64,000 nucleotides of DNA from positions 2,170,001 to 2,234,000 of the forward strand of contig CAWCTD010000003.1 of assembly GCA_963798455.1 (NCBI GenBank). Direction: 5' to 3'. The position numbers and the translations under genes are program-made. The DNA comes from CAWCTD01 sp963798455. GTDB lineage: Bacteria > Acidobacteriota > Terriglobia > Bryobacterales > Bryobacteraceae. Numbering within the stretch: position 1 is the first letter of the stretch; each line of letters begins with the position of its first letter. Shown one piece after another: positions 45,783 through 54,388 of this stretch. The notes beneath the pieces were generated by a model. The model did not search any database and had not been told where the DNA came from. It saw nothing but the letters and a program-made list of their open reading frames with translations.

Positions 45783-47672
45783 TCAGCGCTCGTTGGGCGA
45801 ACCGGCCTGCTGTCGCGCCAGCGCTTCCCGATTCCTGATGGCCCTTGCCCGCTCGAAATGCAACCCGGCCTCGGCCCGGTGGCCCGCCAGCAGCAGCACC
45901 AGGCCCAGATTGTTGTGCGCCATCTCATCGTCCGGGCTGATCTCCAGCACCTTCTTCCACCAAGCGGCGGATTCTCCGTACCGCGTCTGCTTCTGCAAGT
46001 ACAACGCCCTGTCGAACAGCCGGTAGTAGTCGAGGGCCGGGCCTCCGATGCTTTCGAGGCCGTCCGGCGCAATATTCACGAACTCCGGCAGGTTCACCGC
46101 CCGGTTGGCCGCGGTCGTGTTCCCGATCAGGATCGCCGGGCTGTCGTTGCCCTCCTGGTCGATGTGCGTCAGGTACATCTGCGTGTACGGCGACCTGCGC
46201 TTCGACGAGAACACCAGCCACCGGCCGTTGGGCGAGAAACTGTGCCAGGAGTTCATCGGCGGGGCGTTGCATCTCATGCGCCGAGCCTGACCGCCCGTAG
46301 CCGGCACGATATACAACTGGCTGTCCGGACGCATCAATTGCCCGTTGCGGCACTGAACGAATACGATCCACTTTCCATCGGGGGAAACTTTCGGGAAGGT
46401 ATTGCTCATGCCGTTCCGCGACGCGCCCGTGATCGGTTCCGCCCTGCCTCCCCTGCCCCCGTTGAAAGGAATCCGGTAGAGGTCATATTGAACCCGGTTC
46501 TCGTTCGGATCATTGGCGAACTTGGCCTCCGGCGCCCCCTTCGGATTCGGGTCCTTCGCCTCGGCCCGGGCAAACACCAGGTACTTTCCGTCGGGACTCC
46601 ACACCGCGCCCATCTGCACGTACCGCGTGTCGTCCGCGCCGGGAAGCGGCTGCAACACTCCGGTCGACCGGCTGTACCAGGACAGCATCCCGCGCGTCGG
46701 GTAGAACACCTGCAGAAACCGGTAGTCCTTGAAGTTCTGCACGTAGTAATTGCTGGGAGGCTCTTGGCCGCTTGCGGGTGAGGCGGCCGGATTGATCGTG
46801 GTCACCACGTATTGCCCGTCCGGGGACACTTGCGACATGAAACCGACCCTGAGATCCCCTTTCAGCCGGCCCTCGGCGGAGCTCCACTGGATCACGTCCT
46901 GGGTTCGAATCGACGTCTCCGTCTTCACCGGCGCCAGCATGTACAGTCCCTTGTTATTTTGCAAGCCGTCCAGGTCCATGCCCAGCGTCTTGCCGTCGCT
47001 GGAGAACGAATGGCAGTTGGCGCACACCGGAAGGTTCTCCAGCACGACATGGCTCGATGAGTCTCCAACATTGCGCAGTCGCCAGCTCACCAGCCGCACG
47101 GCATAAGGCGCCAGCGGCTTGATGATCCCTGTGGCGGTTTCGGTGGGCATTAGCGGAACATCGCGATAGAAGATCGGAGCGCCCACCGGGTCTTTGGAGG
47201 TGCGGATGGTGACCTGCCCGCGGGAGACGACTTCGCCGGCGTTCGGGCCGCTCAAGCCGGTAATCGTCGCCTTTGCCGGACTTGTCACCGAGTGTTTCTT
47301 GATAATCTCCCACGTCGCCCGGTCCGGCGCCCAGGTTCGCGCCGCCGCTTGCCGCGGCGTGAGCTTGGGCAGCTCGTTCGTCTCCGAGACGCAGTCCGGG
47401 TCGATGTCGCCGATGCGCATGCGCTCGCCCCGTGACGTCGCTCGCACTGCCGGCGATCCGTCGCCAAACGACACGTCGATTCGCCACACCCTGGCGGTCT
47501 TCGCCTCGTCACGCCATAGAAACATCGGCGCTGTGATCTCGGGCGGGAAGATGGAATCCTGCTCCGGATAATCAATGGTGATCGCCGCCACCGGCGTAGC
47601 CGCCTTGGGCGGCTGGACGGCCAGGCAGAGAAGCGCGGCCACGAGCAGGAGCGCGATTCGTATCGACCCCAC
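45783..47672 (-). CDS. Secreted PD40/TolB-like propeller protein with CxxCH motif and C-terminal TPR
   Basis: Starting at GTG 47672 the product is about 629 residues with a signal peptide (IALLLVAALLCLAV). An Ig-like region is followed by PVCANCHSFSSDGKTLGMDLDG, a CxxCH motif inside the first propeller blade, then WD/PD40 repeats (SPDGKYLVFARAEA, FPKVSPDGKWIVFVQ, FSPNGRWLVFSSKR) and a final TPR pair. CxxCH could bind heme c in the periplasm. A longer start at ATG 47735 would overlap the divergent gene. The role is unknown; similar proteins are widespread in Acidobacteriota and Planctomycetota. Confidence 0.72.
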   Translation of the reverse strand: MGSIRIALLLVAALLCLAVQPPKAATPVAAITIDYPEQDSIFPPEITAPMFLWRDEAKTARVWRIDVSFGDGSPAVRATSRGERMRIGDIDPDCVSETNELPKLTPRQAAARTWAPDRATWEIIKKHSVTSPAKATITGLSGPNAGEVVSRGQVTIRTSKDPVGAPIFYRDVPLMPTETATGIIKPLAPYAVRLVSWRLRNVGDSSSHVVLENLPVCANCHSFSSDGKTLGMDLDGLQNNKGLYMLAPVKTETSIRTQDVIQWSSAEGRLKGDLRVGFMSQVSPDGQYVVTTINPAASPASGQEPPSNYYVQNFKDYRFLQVFYPTRGMLSWYSRSTGVLQPLPGADDTRYVQMGAVWSPDGKYLVFARAEAKDPNPKGAPEAKFANDPNENRVQYDLYRIPFNGGRGGRAEPITGASRNGMSNTFPKVSPDGKWIVFVQCRNGQLMRPDSQLYIVPATGGQARRMRCNAPPMNSWHSFSPNGRWLVFSSKRRSPYTQMYLTHIDQEGNDSPAILIGNTTAANRAVNLPEFVNIAPDGLESIGGPALDYYRLFDRALYLQKQTRYGESAAWWKKVLEISPDDEMAHNNLGLVLLLAGHRAEAGLHFERARAIRNREALARQQAGSPNER

Positions 47673-47716
47673 AATATGATTATCGCTAGTACCATGGAGA
47701 TTCGGGTCCGTCGCGC

Positions 47717-48328
47717 GTGAGCCTCGCGAAGCCATTGCACGTCCTGTTGCTGCTCCTCGCCGTCGTGGTGCTCATTGTTTACGTGTATGAGGAAACCGGG
47801 CACGCCACCCACCCTCCGGGCGTGCTGGCTCCCAATGAGCCTTCCCAGACGCTGCTCCTGGCTGGTCCCTCCTGGCAGCAGGGCAAGTATCGCTTCACCG
47901 CCCGCGCCGATTTTTCCATGCGGGTCCGCGTCCTTTCCACGGAGCGCTACTGGTTCGACGGCGCTTCGGCCATCTCTCCCATCGACTTCGCCGTCGGCTG
48001 GGGCCGCATGTCGGACCAGGCCGTCCTCGACCAGATGGGCTTCGGCCAGACCCAGCGTTGGTATCGCTACTGGCCCAAGGGCCGCCAGTTCCCCATCCCG
48101 GTGGAAGAGATGGTTTCGCACAGCGCCAACATGCACATGATCCCGGCGGACAAGGCCACGCTGAGACTCTTGCGCTCGGTTCGCGCCGGCGACCTCATCA
48201 GCCTGGACGGCTACCTCGTCTCCGTCTCCTCCGAGGAGGGCTGGCGCTGGGACACCTCCCTGAGCCGCACCGACACCGGCAATGGCGCCTGCGAAGTCGT
48301 CTGGGTGAAGCGCCTCACGATCCACTGA
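47717..48328 (+). CDS. Membrane-anchored conserved hypothetical protein
   Basis: A 203-residue protein from GTG 47717 with one N-terminal TM helix (about 7-24). The domain has FSMRVRVLSTERYWFDGASAI, SPIDFAVGWGRMSD, SANMHMIPA and a C-terminal GWRWDTSLSRTDTGNGACE, segments I associate with a conserved bacterial family of unknown function. It is probably periplasmic. Its start is only 44 bases from the divergent PD40 gene, so promoter elements must overlap. Confidence 0.65.
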   Translation: MSLAKPLHVLLLLLAVVVLIVYVYEETGHATHPPGVLAPNEPSQTLLLAGPSWQQGKYRFTARADFSMRVRVLSTERYWFDGASAISPIDFAVGWGRMSDQAVLDQMGFGQTQRWYRYWPKGRQFPIPVEEMVSHSANMHMIPADKATLRLLRSVRAGDLISLDGYLVSVSSEEGWRWDTSLSRTDTGNGACEVVWVKRLTIH

Positions 48329-48387
48329 GGTGTAGAATACGCTCGACAGGGTAGCCGGAACGGAAATCCCGGCTACAAGGACAACCA

Positions 48388-49623
48388 ATGAACCGACGAA
48401 GATTTTGGACTTCCGCGCTGGCGGTTGCCGGCGGAAGCACGGTCGCAGCCCGATTGGCCCGGGCGGCGATACCCAAGATGACAATAAAGCGCGTCCGCTA
48501 CTACCAGCCGCGCCGGCCGAATCCGACCTTCAACCAGAGCGACCGTATCGTAACGATCGAGACCGACGCCGGCATTACCGGAATTGGAGAGGGCGGCTCC
48601 AGGGACATGATGGAGCAGTGCGCGCCGATGCTGATCGGCGAAGATCCTTCGCCGATCGATCACCTCTGGCAATTCATGTACCGGGGCTGGTTCTACCCGC
48701 CCGGCCGCGAAAAGTTGCACGCCCTCGGCGCGCTCGACATGGCCTTGTGGGACATCAAGGGCAAGGCGCTCAACGTTCCGGTTTACCAACTGCTTGGCGG
48801 CCGGTCGCGCCAGCACATCGAGTGCTACTCGACGGGTGTCGGCCGCGGAGACACTCTGCAGGAGAGGGCGCGCGCCGTCATCGAAGCGGGATTCAGGGCG
48901 TATCGCAGTGCGGTGGACATGCCATGGTCTTCGCAGGCCGGCGGGCCGCCGACCGGAGTATTCCTTCCCAGTCACGCAATCGACCTGGAAGTGGAGAAGG
49001 CGCGTCAAATCCGCGAGGGGGTGGGCAAGGATGGCGACTGGCTGACCGATGTTCACACCCGTCTGGACCTGTCCGACGCGGTTCGACTATGCAACCTGCT
49101 GGGGCCTTTTGCGCCGTACGAGGTCGAGGATCCGCTGCGATCGGAAAATAAAGGCATCTATAAGGACCTGCGGCCCCAGATCAAGGTTCCCATCGCGGTC
49201 GGGGAACAATACGGCGACCGCTGGGACATCAATGAGTTGATCGAGCAGCGCCTCATCGATTACACGCGCGTCACACTGCCGAACACCGGCGGCATCACGG
49301 AATTCATGAAAATCGCCGTGTTGTGCGAGACGCACAACGTCGGCATGATTCCGCACGCCACGGGCCCGATCTCGGTGGCGGCGCTGACTCATGCGCTGAG
49401 TGCGTTCTCGGGGCCCGCGCTGATGGAGTGCGGCTCCGTGCCCACGCCGCCCTATCTCCCGCAGGGGCCCGATTTTCGAAACGGCAAGCTATGGGTGCGC
49501 GAAGCCCCAGGCTTGGGCGTCGAGTTCGATCCCAAAGGGGCCGACTTGCTCTCGGAAATTGTGGAACGCTCGGCTCCCATCCCGCTCTATCACCGGCCGG
49601 ATGGGTCGATTACGAACTGGTAG
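48388..49623 (+). CDS. Exported enolase-superfamily sugar acid dehydratase, galactonate-dehydratase-like
   Basis: A 411-residue protein with a Tat-like leader (NRRRFWTSALAVAGG). The mandelate racemase/enolase core has metal ligands in TDVHTRLDLSD (Asp-x-His as in GalD), VEDPL and VGEQYGD, and a catalytic-type His in IPHATGPISVAA. This arrangement fits dehydratases of D-galactonate and related acids. Export of such an enzyme is unusual outside Acidobacteriota and Planctomycetota. AAGGAC precedes the ATG. Confidence 0.82.
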   Translation: MNRRRFWTSALAVAGGSTVAARLARAAIPKMTIKRVRYYQPRRPNPTFNQSDRIVTIETDAGITGIGEGGSRDMMEQCAPMLIGEDPSPIDHLWQFMYRGWFYPPGREKLHALGALDMALWDIKGKALNVPVYQLLGGRSRQHIECYSTGVGRGDTLQERARAVIEAGFRAYRSAVDMPWSSQAGGPPTGVFLPSHAIDLEVEKARQIREGVGKDGDWLTDVHTRLDLSDAVRLCNLLGPFAPYEVEDPLRSENKGIYKDLRPQIKVPIAVGEQYGDRWDINELIEQRLIDYTRVTLPNTGGITEFMKIAVLCETHNVGMIPHATGPISVAALTHALSAFSGPALMECGSVPTPPYLPQGPDFRNGKLWVREAPGLGVEFDPKGADLLSEIVERSAPIPLYHRPDGSITNW

Positions 49624-49648
49624 CGGCTCAACAGACAGAAGGGACAAT

Positions 49649-49910
49649 ATGAATCGGCGCCGTTTTGTGGGGATGTCGCTTGCGTGCGGCTTCGGAGGCC
49701 TCTGCGGTTCCTCTCCCGCCCCGGCGCGGGATGCCGGCCCAATCCACGTACTTCACGCGCCAGCCATTACGGCTCCGTAGGGCAAACCCATGGCGCTGAA
49801 CGTCAACGCCACCGACCCCTCGCACGTGGTCGACCCCGCTACCGGCAGACGATACCTGGTACGCCCAGCACATGATAGGGCTTCAATGGGGCCGCGATCA
49901 TCTGATCGCG
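49649..49910 (+). pseudogene. Decayed gene keeping a Tat-like leader
   Basis: ATG 49649 opens a 43-codon ORF (stop at 49780) whose start MNRRRFVGMSLACGFGG parallels the leader of the dehydratase gene just upstream. After the stop, codons in other frames still look protein-like (for example WYAQHMIGLQWGRDHLIAEV near 49855-49915), but no frame is continuous. It is probably a degenerated exported enzyme of unknown type. The next 100 bases hold no gene. Confidence 0.45.
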
Positions 49911-50011
49911 GAAGTATCTGATGGGCGTGCCGGTGGCCGGTGTTGCGGCAACCTGCCGGCATGGCAGGTCTGGCGGCCTGCTCCACAGTGTTCTATATTT
50001 GGTGTGACCGG

Positions 50012-50695
50012 ATGAATCTTCCCAACTTGCTCACGATCCTGCGGATCTTCTTCGTGCCGCTGCTGGTGGCGGTCGTGGTCCAGGGGCGCCTTCGGCTCGA
50101 GGTCTTCGGGCTGGTGGTGGCGAGCGATCTGCTTGCCCTGGGGATCTTCCTGGCCGCCGCCGCAACCGACCTGCTGGATGGGCACCTGGCCCGACGCTGG
50201 GGCCAGGTCACCACGGTCGGGACGCTGCTGGATCCCATTGCGGACAAGCTGCTGATCTCATCGGCTCTCATCGCTCTGGTTCAGGTTCGGCTGGTTCCCG
50301 CGTGGATGGTGATCCTGATCGTGGGCAGGGAGTTCGCCATCTCCGGTCTGCGCGGGATTGCCGCCGCGGAAGGGTACACCATCAAGTCCAGCGATCTCGG
50401 CAAGACGAAAATGATGACACAGGTCATTGTCGTCGCCCTTCTCCTCATGAGCATCCGTTTTCCGGCCTTGCATCGCTGGGCCATGCTATGGATGTGGGGC
50501 GTGCTGCTGTTTACCCTGGCATCGGCGGCGGACTACTTTCGGAAGTTCTGGCGAAAAGTGGACGACCGGGTGAAGCTGCGGCGCCGGCGCGAATTGCTGA
50601 CGCTCGAAAGGAGGCAAAGGAAGAAGCAGAGAGCCGCGGCCGCAAGCAGGCGCGCCACCGGCCGGAGCATCCGAGGGTCTGCCGCTGACCTATAA
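50012..50695 (+). CDS. pgsA: CDP-diacylglycerol-glycerol-3-phosphate 3-phosphatidyltransferase
   Basis: From ATG 50012 the product is 227 residues with 5-6 membrane helices. The CDP-alcohol phosphotransferase motif D-G-x2-A-R-x8-G-x3-D-x3-D is complete (DGHLARRWG, then GTLLDPIADK), and NLPNLLTILRIFFVP is the usual PgsA start. It makes phosphatidylglycerol phosphate. A basic C-terminal tail (RRRRELLTLERRQRKKQR) of about 40 residues is longer than usual. It precedes the glycosyltransferase gene by 11 bases. Confidence 0.92.
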   Translation: MNLPNLLTILRIFFVPLLVAVVVQGRLRLEVFGLVVASDLLALGIFLAAAATDLLDGHLARRWGQVTTVGTLLDPIADKLLISSALIALVQVRLVPAWMVILIVGREFAISGLRGIAAAEGYTIKSSDLGKTKMMTQVIVVALLLMSIRFPALHRWAMLWMWGVLLFTLASAADYFRKFWRKVDDRVKLRRRRELLTLERRQRKKQRAAAASRRATGRSIRGSAADL

Positions 50696-50706
50696 TAGTC
50701 GGATCG

Positions 50707-51756
50707 GTGAGCCGGAAAGACAGCCCGGAGATTGCGGTCATTGTCGTGAACTGGAATCGCCGTGAGCTGTTGCGGCAATGCCTGGAGTCGCTCGCCCGGC
50801 AAGAGGGCGCCGGCTTCGAGGTGGTCGTGGTCGATAACGGCTCCGATGACGGCTCCCCGGAAATGGTGGCTGGGGAGTTCCTCTCGGGAGGCCGGTTGGT
50901 CCTGCGTCTGATCCGGAACCAGGCGAACCTCGGGTTCTGTACCGCGAACAACCAGGGTTTCGCGGCTACGCGGGCCGGATTTGTGGCGTTGCTGAACAAC
51001 GATGCGGAAGCCGATTCGGGCTGGCTGGCCGCGCTTCGGCGCTGTTTCGACGGACGGCCCGAAATCGGAATGGCCGCGTCCAAGATTCTGGTGTACGAGG
51101 AGCCGCGCCGGATCGACAAGGCGGGGCACCTGATGTACCCGGACGGCCAGAACCGGGGACGCGGTTCGGGCGAATGGGACGTGGGCCAGTACGACCGGGT
51201 GGAGGAGACCCTCTGGCCCGACGGTTGCGCCGCCATGTACCGGAAGTCGATGTTGGACGAGATTGGCGGCTTCGATGAGGACTTCTTTGCGTATGGCGAT
51301 GACGCCGAATTGGGTTTGCGAGCCCGGATTGCCGGATGGGGCTGCCTGTATGCGCCGGATGCGGTGGTGCGTCACCACCGGGGCTCGACCCTGGGAATCA
51401 CATCCAGCCGGCGGCTGGAGCTGATCGAGCGTAATCGTGTCCTGTTGGCGGCGAAACTTTTTCCTTGGAGCCTGCTATGGCTGAACGGCCCGTACTACCT
51501 CGCCAGGATCGCGGCTGGAGCGCTAGCGGCGGCGCGGGGAACCGGCGAGATCGGAAAGTTCCCGAGCTGGCGGGACAAGAGCAGGGCGGCGTGGGCGCTC
51601 CTGAAGGGCGACTTCGCGGCGCTGCTCCTGCTGCCGAAGATGTTGCGCAAGCGCCGGCAGGTGTCGAAGTTCCGCAAGCTGTCGCCGCGCCAGGTGAGGA
51701 GGTTGCTGTTGCGCCACCGGATCCCGTTGCGGAGCCTGACGGAGAACGCGGCCTAG
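50707..51756 (+). CDS. Family 2 glycosyltransferase
   Basis: A 349-residue inverting glycosyltransferase (GT2) from GTG 50707: VIVVNWNRRELLRQCLESL, VVDNGSDDGS, then the DxD-equivalent LLNNDAEAD and acceptor segment GGFDEDFFAYGDDAELGLRA. A C-terminal amphipathic or membrane-associated region and basic tail follow. It resembles rhamnosyltransferases of polysaccharide assembly. Two methyltransferases follow, so the product glycan may be methylated. Confidence 0.88.
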   Translation: MSRKDSPEIAVIVVNWNRRELLRQCLESLARQEGAGFEVVVVDNGSDDGSPEMVAGEFLSGGRLVLRLIRNQANLGFCTANNQGFAATRAGFVALLNNDAEADSGWLAALRRCFDGRPEIGMAASKILVYEEPRRIDKAGHLMYPDGQNRGRGSGEWDVGQYDRVEETLWPDGCAAMYRKSMLDEIGGFDEDFFAYGDDAELGLRARIAGWGCLYAPDAVVRHHRGSTLGITSSRRLELIERNRVLLAAKLFPWSLLWLNGPYYLARIAAGALAAARGTGEIGKFPSWRDKSRAAWALLKGDFAALLLLPKMLRKRRQVSKFRKLSPRQVRRLLLRHRIPLRSLTENAA

Positions 51757-51764
51757 AACACGGG

Positions 51765-52718
51765 TTGGATGTCGAGTCCTGTGCCGCTTGCGGCTCCCCT
51801 GAATTTCACCCCCTCTTCCGGGCGACGGACCGGCTCTATCGGACCACCACCGAGCAGTTTCAAATTGTCGAATGCCGGCGGTGCCGGCTGATCCGGCTGC
51901 ATCCCCGGCCTCAGCCGCGGGAGCTGCACAAGTACTACCCGCCTTCCTACTGGTTCGAGGCCAGCCGCTCGGGAGCCGAACGGTTGGAGGAACTGTACCG
52001 GCGGCTCGTCCTCCGCGATCACGTGCGTTTCGTCAGGCACGCGCTGGCGGCTTCGGGAGAGGCCGGGCTGGTCCTCGATGTGGGTTGTGGCGGGGGCCTG
52101 TTCCTGCACGTGCTGGCCCAAGCCGGGGTCAAGGTGGCCGGGCTGGATTTCTCGCTGGATGCAGCCGGTGTCGCGTGGCGGCGCCAGGGCGTGCCGTCGG
52201 TGTGCGCCAGCCTCTCTCACGCGCCCTTCCCGCCTTCAAGCTGCGCGGTGGTCACCATGTTCCACGTGCTGGAACACCTGTATGATCCCCATACCTACGT
52301 GGAGTCGGCGCGCGAACTGCTGCGGCCCAACGGACGCCTGGTGGTCCAGGTGCCGAACGCCGCCTCGTGGCAGTTTCTCATGCTCGGCGAGAACTGGAGC
52401 GGGCTGGACGTCCCCCGGCACCTGTTGACGTTCCGTGTCAGCGATCTGGAGATTCTGCTGGACCGGTGCGGGTTCGAACCGGTGCGCTTCAAACATTTCT
52501 CGCTTCGGGATAACCCGGCCGGCTTGGCCACGAGCCTGGCGCCCTCGCTCGACCCGATGGCGAGAAGGGTGCGCGGTATCCAGGAAGGACCGCGGGCAGG
52601 ACTGCTGAAGGACCTCCTGTATTTCTGTCTGGTGGCGGCGTCCGTTCCCCTCACGCTCATCGAAGCCGCGTGCCGGGCAGGGTCCACGATCACGGTGGAG
52701 GCTCGCAAGAAGCCGTGA
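51765..52718 (+). CDS. SAM-dependent methyltransferase with N-terminal zinc ribbon
   Basis: A 317-residue protein starting at TTG 51765, 8 bases after the glycosyltransferase stop. The N-terminus has CAACGS and CRRCRL, a two-knuckle zinc ribbon. The methyltransferase fold has motif I VLDVGCGGGLFL, acidic AGLDFS and VVTMFHVLEHLYDP. This zinc ribbon plus class I methyltransferase arrangement is common in glycan-modifying or sugar C-methylating enzymes. It overlaps the next gene by 4 bases. Confidence 0.82.
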   Translation: MDVESCAACGSPEFHPLFRATDRLYRTTTEQFQIVECRRCRLIRLHPRPQPRELHKYYPPSYWFEASRSGAERLEELYRRLVLRDHVRFVRHALAASGEAGLVLDVGCGGGLFLHVLAQAGVKVAGLDFSLDAAGVAWRRQGVPSVCASLSHAPFPPSSCAVVTMFHVLEHLYDPHTYVESARELLRPNGRLVVQVPNAASWQFLMLGENWSGLDVPRHLLTFRVSDLEILLDRCGFEPVRFKHFSLRDNPAGLATSLAPSLDPMARRVRGIQEGPRAGLLKDLLYFCLVAASVPLTLIEAACRAGSTITVEARKKP

Positions 52719-53404
52719 GGTCCAGGTTTCCCCGCTGGCTGGCCGGAACGGCGCTTGAGCGCCACGTGCTCCATTTCGAAACGGCCATCGAGCGCGCCGT
52801 GGAGCGCTTCGCGGCGGGATTGCCCGACGGCTCGCGAGTGCTGGATGCAGGGGCCGGCGAGGGCCAGTACGCCCGCCGCTTCGCGCGGCATTGCTACGTG
52901 GGAGTCGACCTGGGCGTGGGAGACGCGTCTTGGGACTACAGAGGCCTGGGGGCGATCGCGGACCTAGGCGCGCTGCCTTTCGCCGCGGCGAGCTTCGACG
53001 CCTGTGTCAACATCGTCACGCTGGAACATGTCCGGGAGCCGGCCGTCGCGATGCGCGAGATGGGCCGCGTGCTCAGACCACGGGGGCCGTTGTTGCTGGC
53101 CGTCCCCCACGAGTGGGAAGTCCACCAGGCGCCCCATGACTATTTCCGCTTTACCGCCCATGGTGTCCGATACTTGTTAGAGGAGGCCGGTTTCGGGGAC
53201 CTTCACATTGAGCCGGTGGGAGGATTCTTCCGGCTGCTGGCCAGGCGCCTGCTGAACGGGCTGCGGTTCTTCCCCGCTCCGCTGGTTCCGCTGGCGGCGC
53301 TTCTTCTGGCGCCGCCGGCGTTGGTGCTGCCAGCCTTGGATTTTTTGGACCGCGACCGCGTTTTCACGCTGGGTTACATATGCACTGCAAGAAAGCTCTC
53401 CTGA
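52715..53404 (+). CDS. SAM-dependent methyltransferase
   Basis: A 229-residue class I methyltransferase from GTG 52715 (GTGA overlap with the previous stop). Motif I is VLDAGAGEGQYARRFA, the acidic residue in VGVDLG, and VNIVTLEHVREP marks motif IV. A C-terminal hydrophobic stretch (FFPAPLVPLAALLLAPPALVLP) may attach it to the membrane. It is likely to act on the same glycan or lipid as its neighbours. Its end overlaps the M28 peptidase gene by 25 bases. Confidence 0.82.
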   Translation: MRSRFPRWLAGTALERHVLHFETAIERAVERFAAGLPDGSRVLDAGAGEGQYARRFARHCYVGVDLGVGDASWDYRGLGAIADLGALPFAAASFDACVNIVTLEHVREPAVAMREMGRVLRPRGPLLLAVPHEWEVHQAPHDYFRFTAHGVRYLLEEAGFGDLHIEPVGGFFRLLARRLLNGLRFFPAPLVPLAALLLAPPALVLPALDFLDRDRVFTLGYICTARKLS

Positions 53405-54246
53405 TTCTGTGGGCGTCACTGGCAGCCGCCAGTGACTTCAGCGGCGTTTCCGCCCTCAAGTTCACGGCCGCCGCCGTAAATTTCGGACCTCGTCCGGCGG
53501 GCTCGGAAGCTATTCACAAGTTCCAGCAGTACATCCTCTCCAGTCTCAAGCAATGCCGGTGCGAAGTATCCGAAGACTCGTTCACCGCGCAAACGCCAAA
53601 AGGCGCGATCGGGATGAGAAACATCATTGCCAGGTTCCGGGGCAGCTCGGGGCGGGCCATCGCCTTCACAGGCCACTATGACACCAAGCTTTTCTCCAAC
53701 TTCCGTTTTGTCGGGGCCAACGACGGCGGCGCCTCGGCGGGATTCCTGTTGGAAATGGCCCGGGTGCTGGCCGGCAAACCCAGGAAGGACGATGTCTACC
53801 TGGTGTGGTTTGACGGAGAGGAGGCGTTTGAGGAATGGTCCGACACTGACGGGATCTATGGAAGCCGGCACCTGGCGCGGAAGTGGGAGGCCGACGGCAC
53901 GGCGAAGCGGCTCAAGGCGCTGATCAACGTGGACATGATCGGCGACAAGGACCTGAAGATCCCCAAGGAACAGAATTCCTCTTCCTCGCTGGGGCGGCTG
54001 GTATGGCAGGTCGCGGCGGATCTAGGATACAGGAGCCATTTCCCCGACCAGACGCTCGCCGTCGAGGACGACCATATGCCCTTCATCCGGATCGGCGTGC
54101 CCGCGCTCGATCTCATCGACTTCAATTACGGTCCCGGCAATTCCTGGTGGCACACCAGCCAGGACACCCTGGACAAAGTCAGCTCCGAGAGCCTGCTGAT
54201 CGTCGGCGACGTCTTGCTTGAAACCTTGCGGCGGCTGGAACAGTAG
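53380..54246 (+). CDS. M28-family zinc peptidase, glutaminyl-cyclase-like
   Basis: A 288-residue protein with a short signal peptide (residues 1-18). The M28 metal ligands are visible in GHYDTK, GANDGGAS and DGEEAF, with DMIGDKD and a His in WWHTSQDT near the C-terminus. The set matches glutaminyl-peptide cyclotransferases and aminopeptidases. It is periplasmic or secreted. The start lies inside the upstream methyltransferase gene. Confidence 0.85.
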   Translation: MHCKKALLILWASLAAASDFSGVSALKFTAAAVNFGPRPAGSEAIHKFQQYILSSLKQCRCEVSEDSFTAQTPKGAIGMRNIIARFRGSSGRAIAFTGHYDTKLFSNFRFVGANDGGASAGFLLEMARVLAGKPRKDDVYLVWFDGEEAFEEWSDTDGIYGSRHLARKWEADGTAKRLKALINVDMIGDKDLKIPKEQNSSSSLGRLVWQVAADLGYRSHFPDQTLAVEDDHMPFIRIGVPALDLIDFNYGPGNSWWHTSQDTLDKVSSESLLIVGDVLLETLRRLEQ

Positions 54247-54388
54247 CGGCCTTAATTTTGTTCTCCTGGCTGGGCCGTTGTGCCGTAGAATAAGGGTGCC
54301 CATGAAGGCGCGTGCACTGCCGCGTCTGGCTCTCTCATGAGGCGATCGAATGCGCCCATCGCAGACTGGCCAGCAACAGTGGGGAGAA

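Noticed and set aside
50691..50706. Promoter TATAAT just before the glycosyltransferase GTG
   Set aside because: It overlaps the pgsA stop codon, has no -35 at the right distance and would leave almost no leader.
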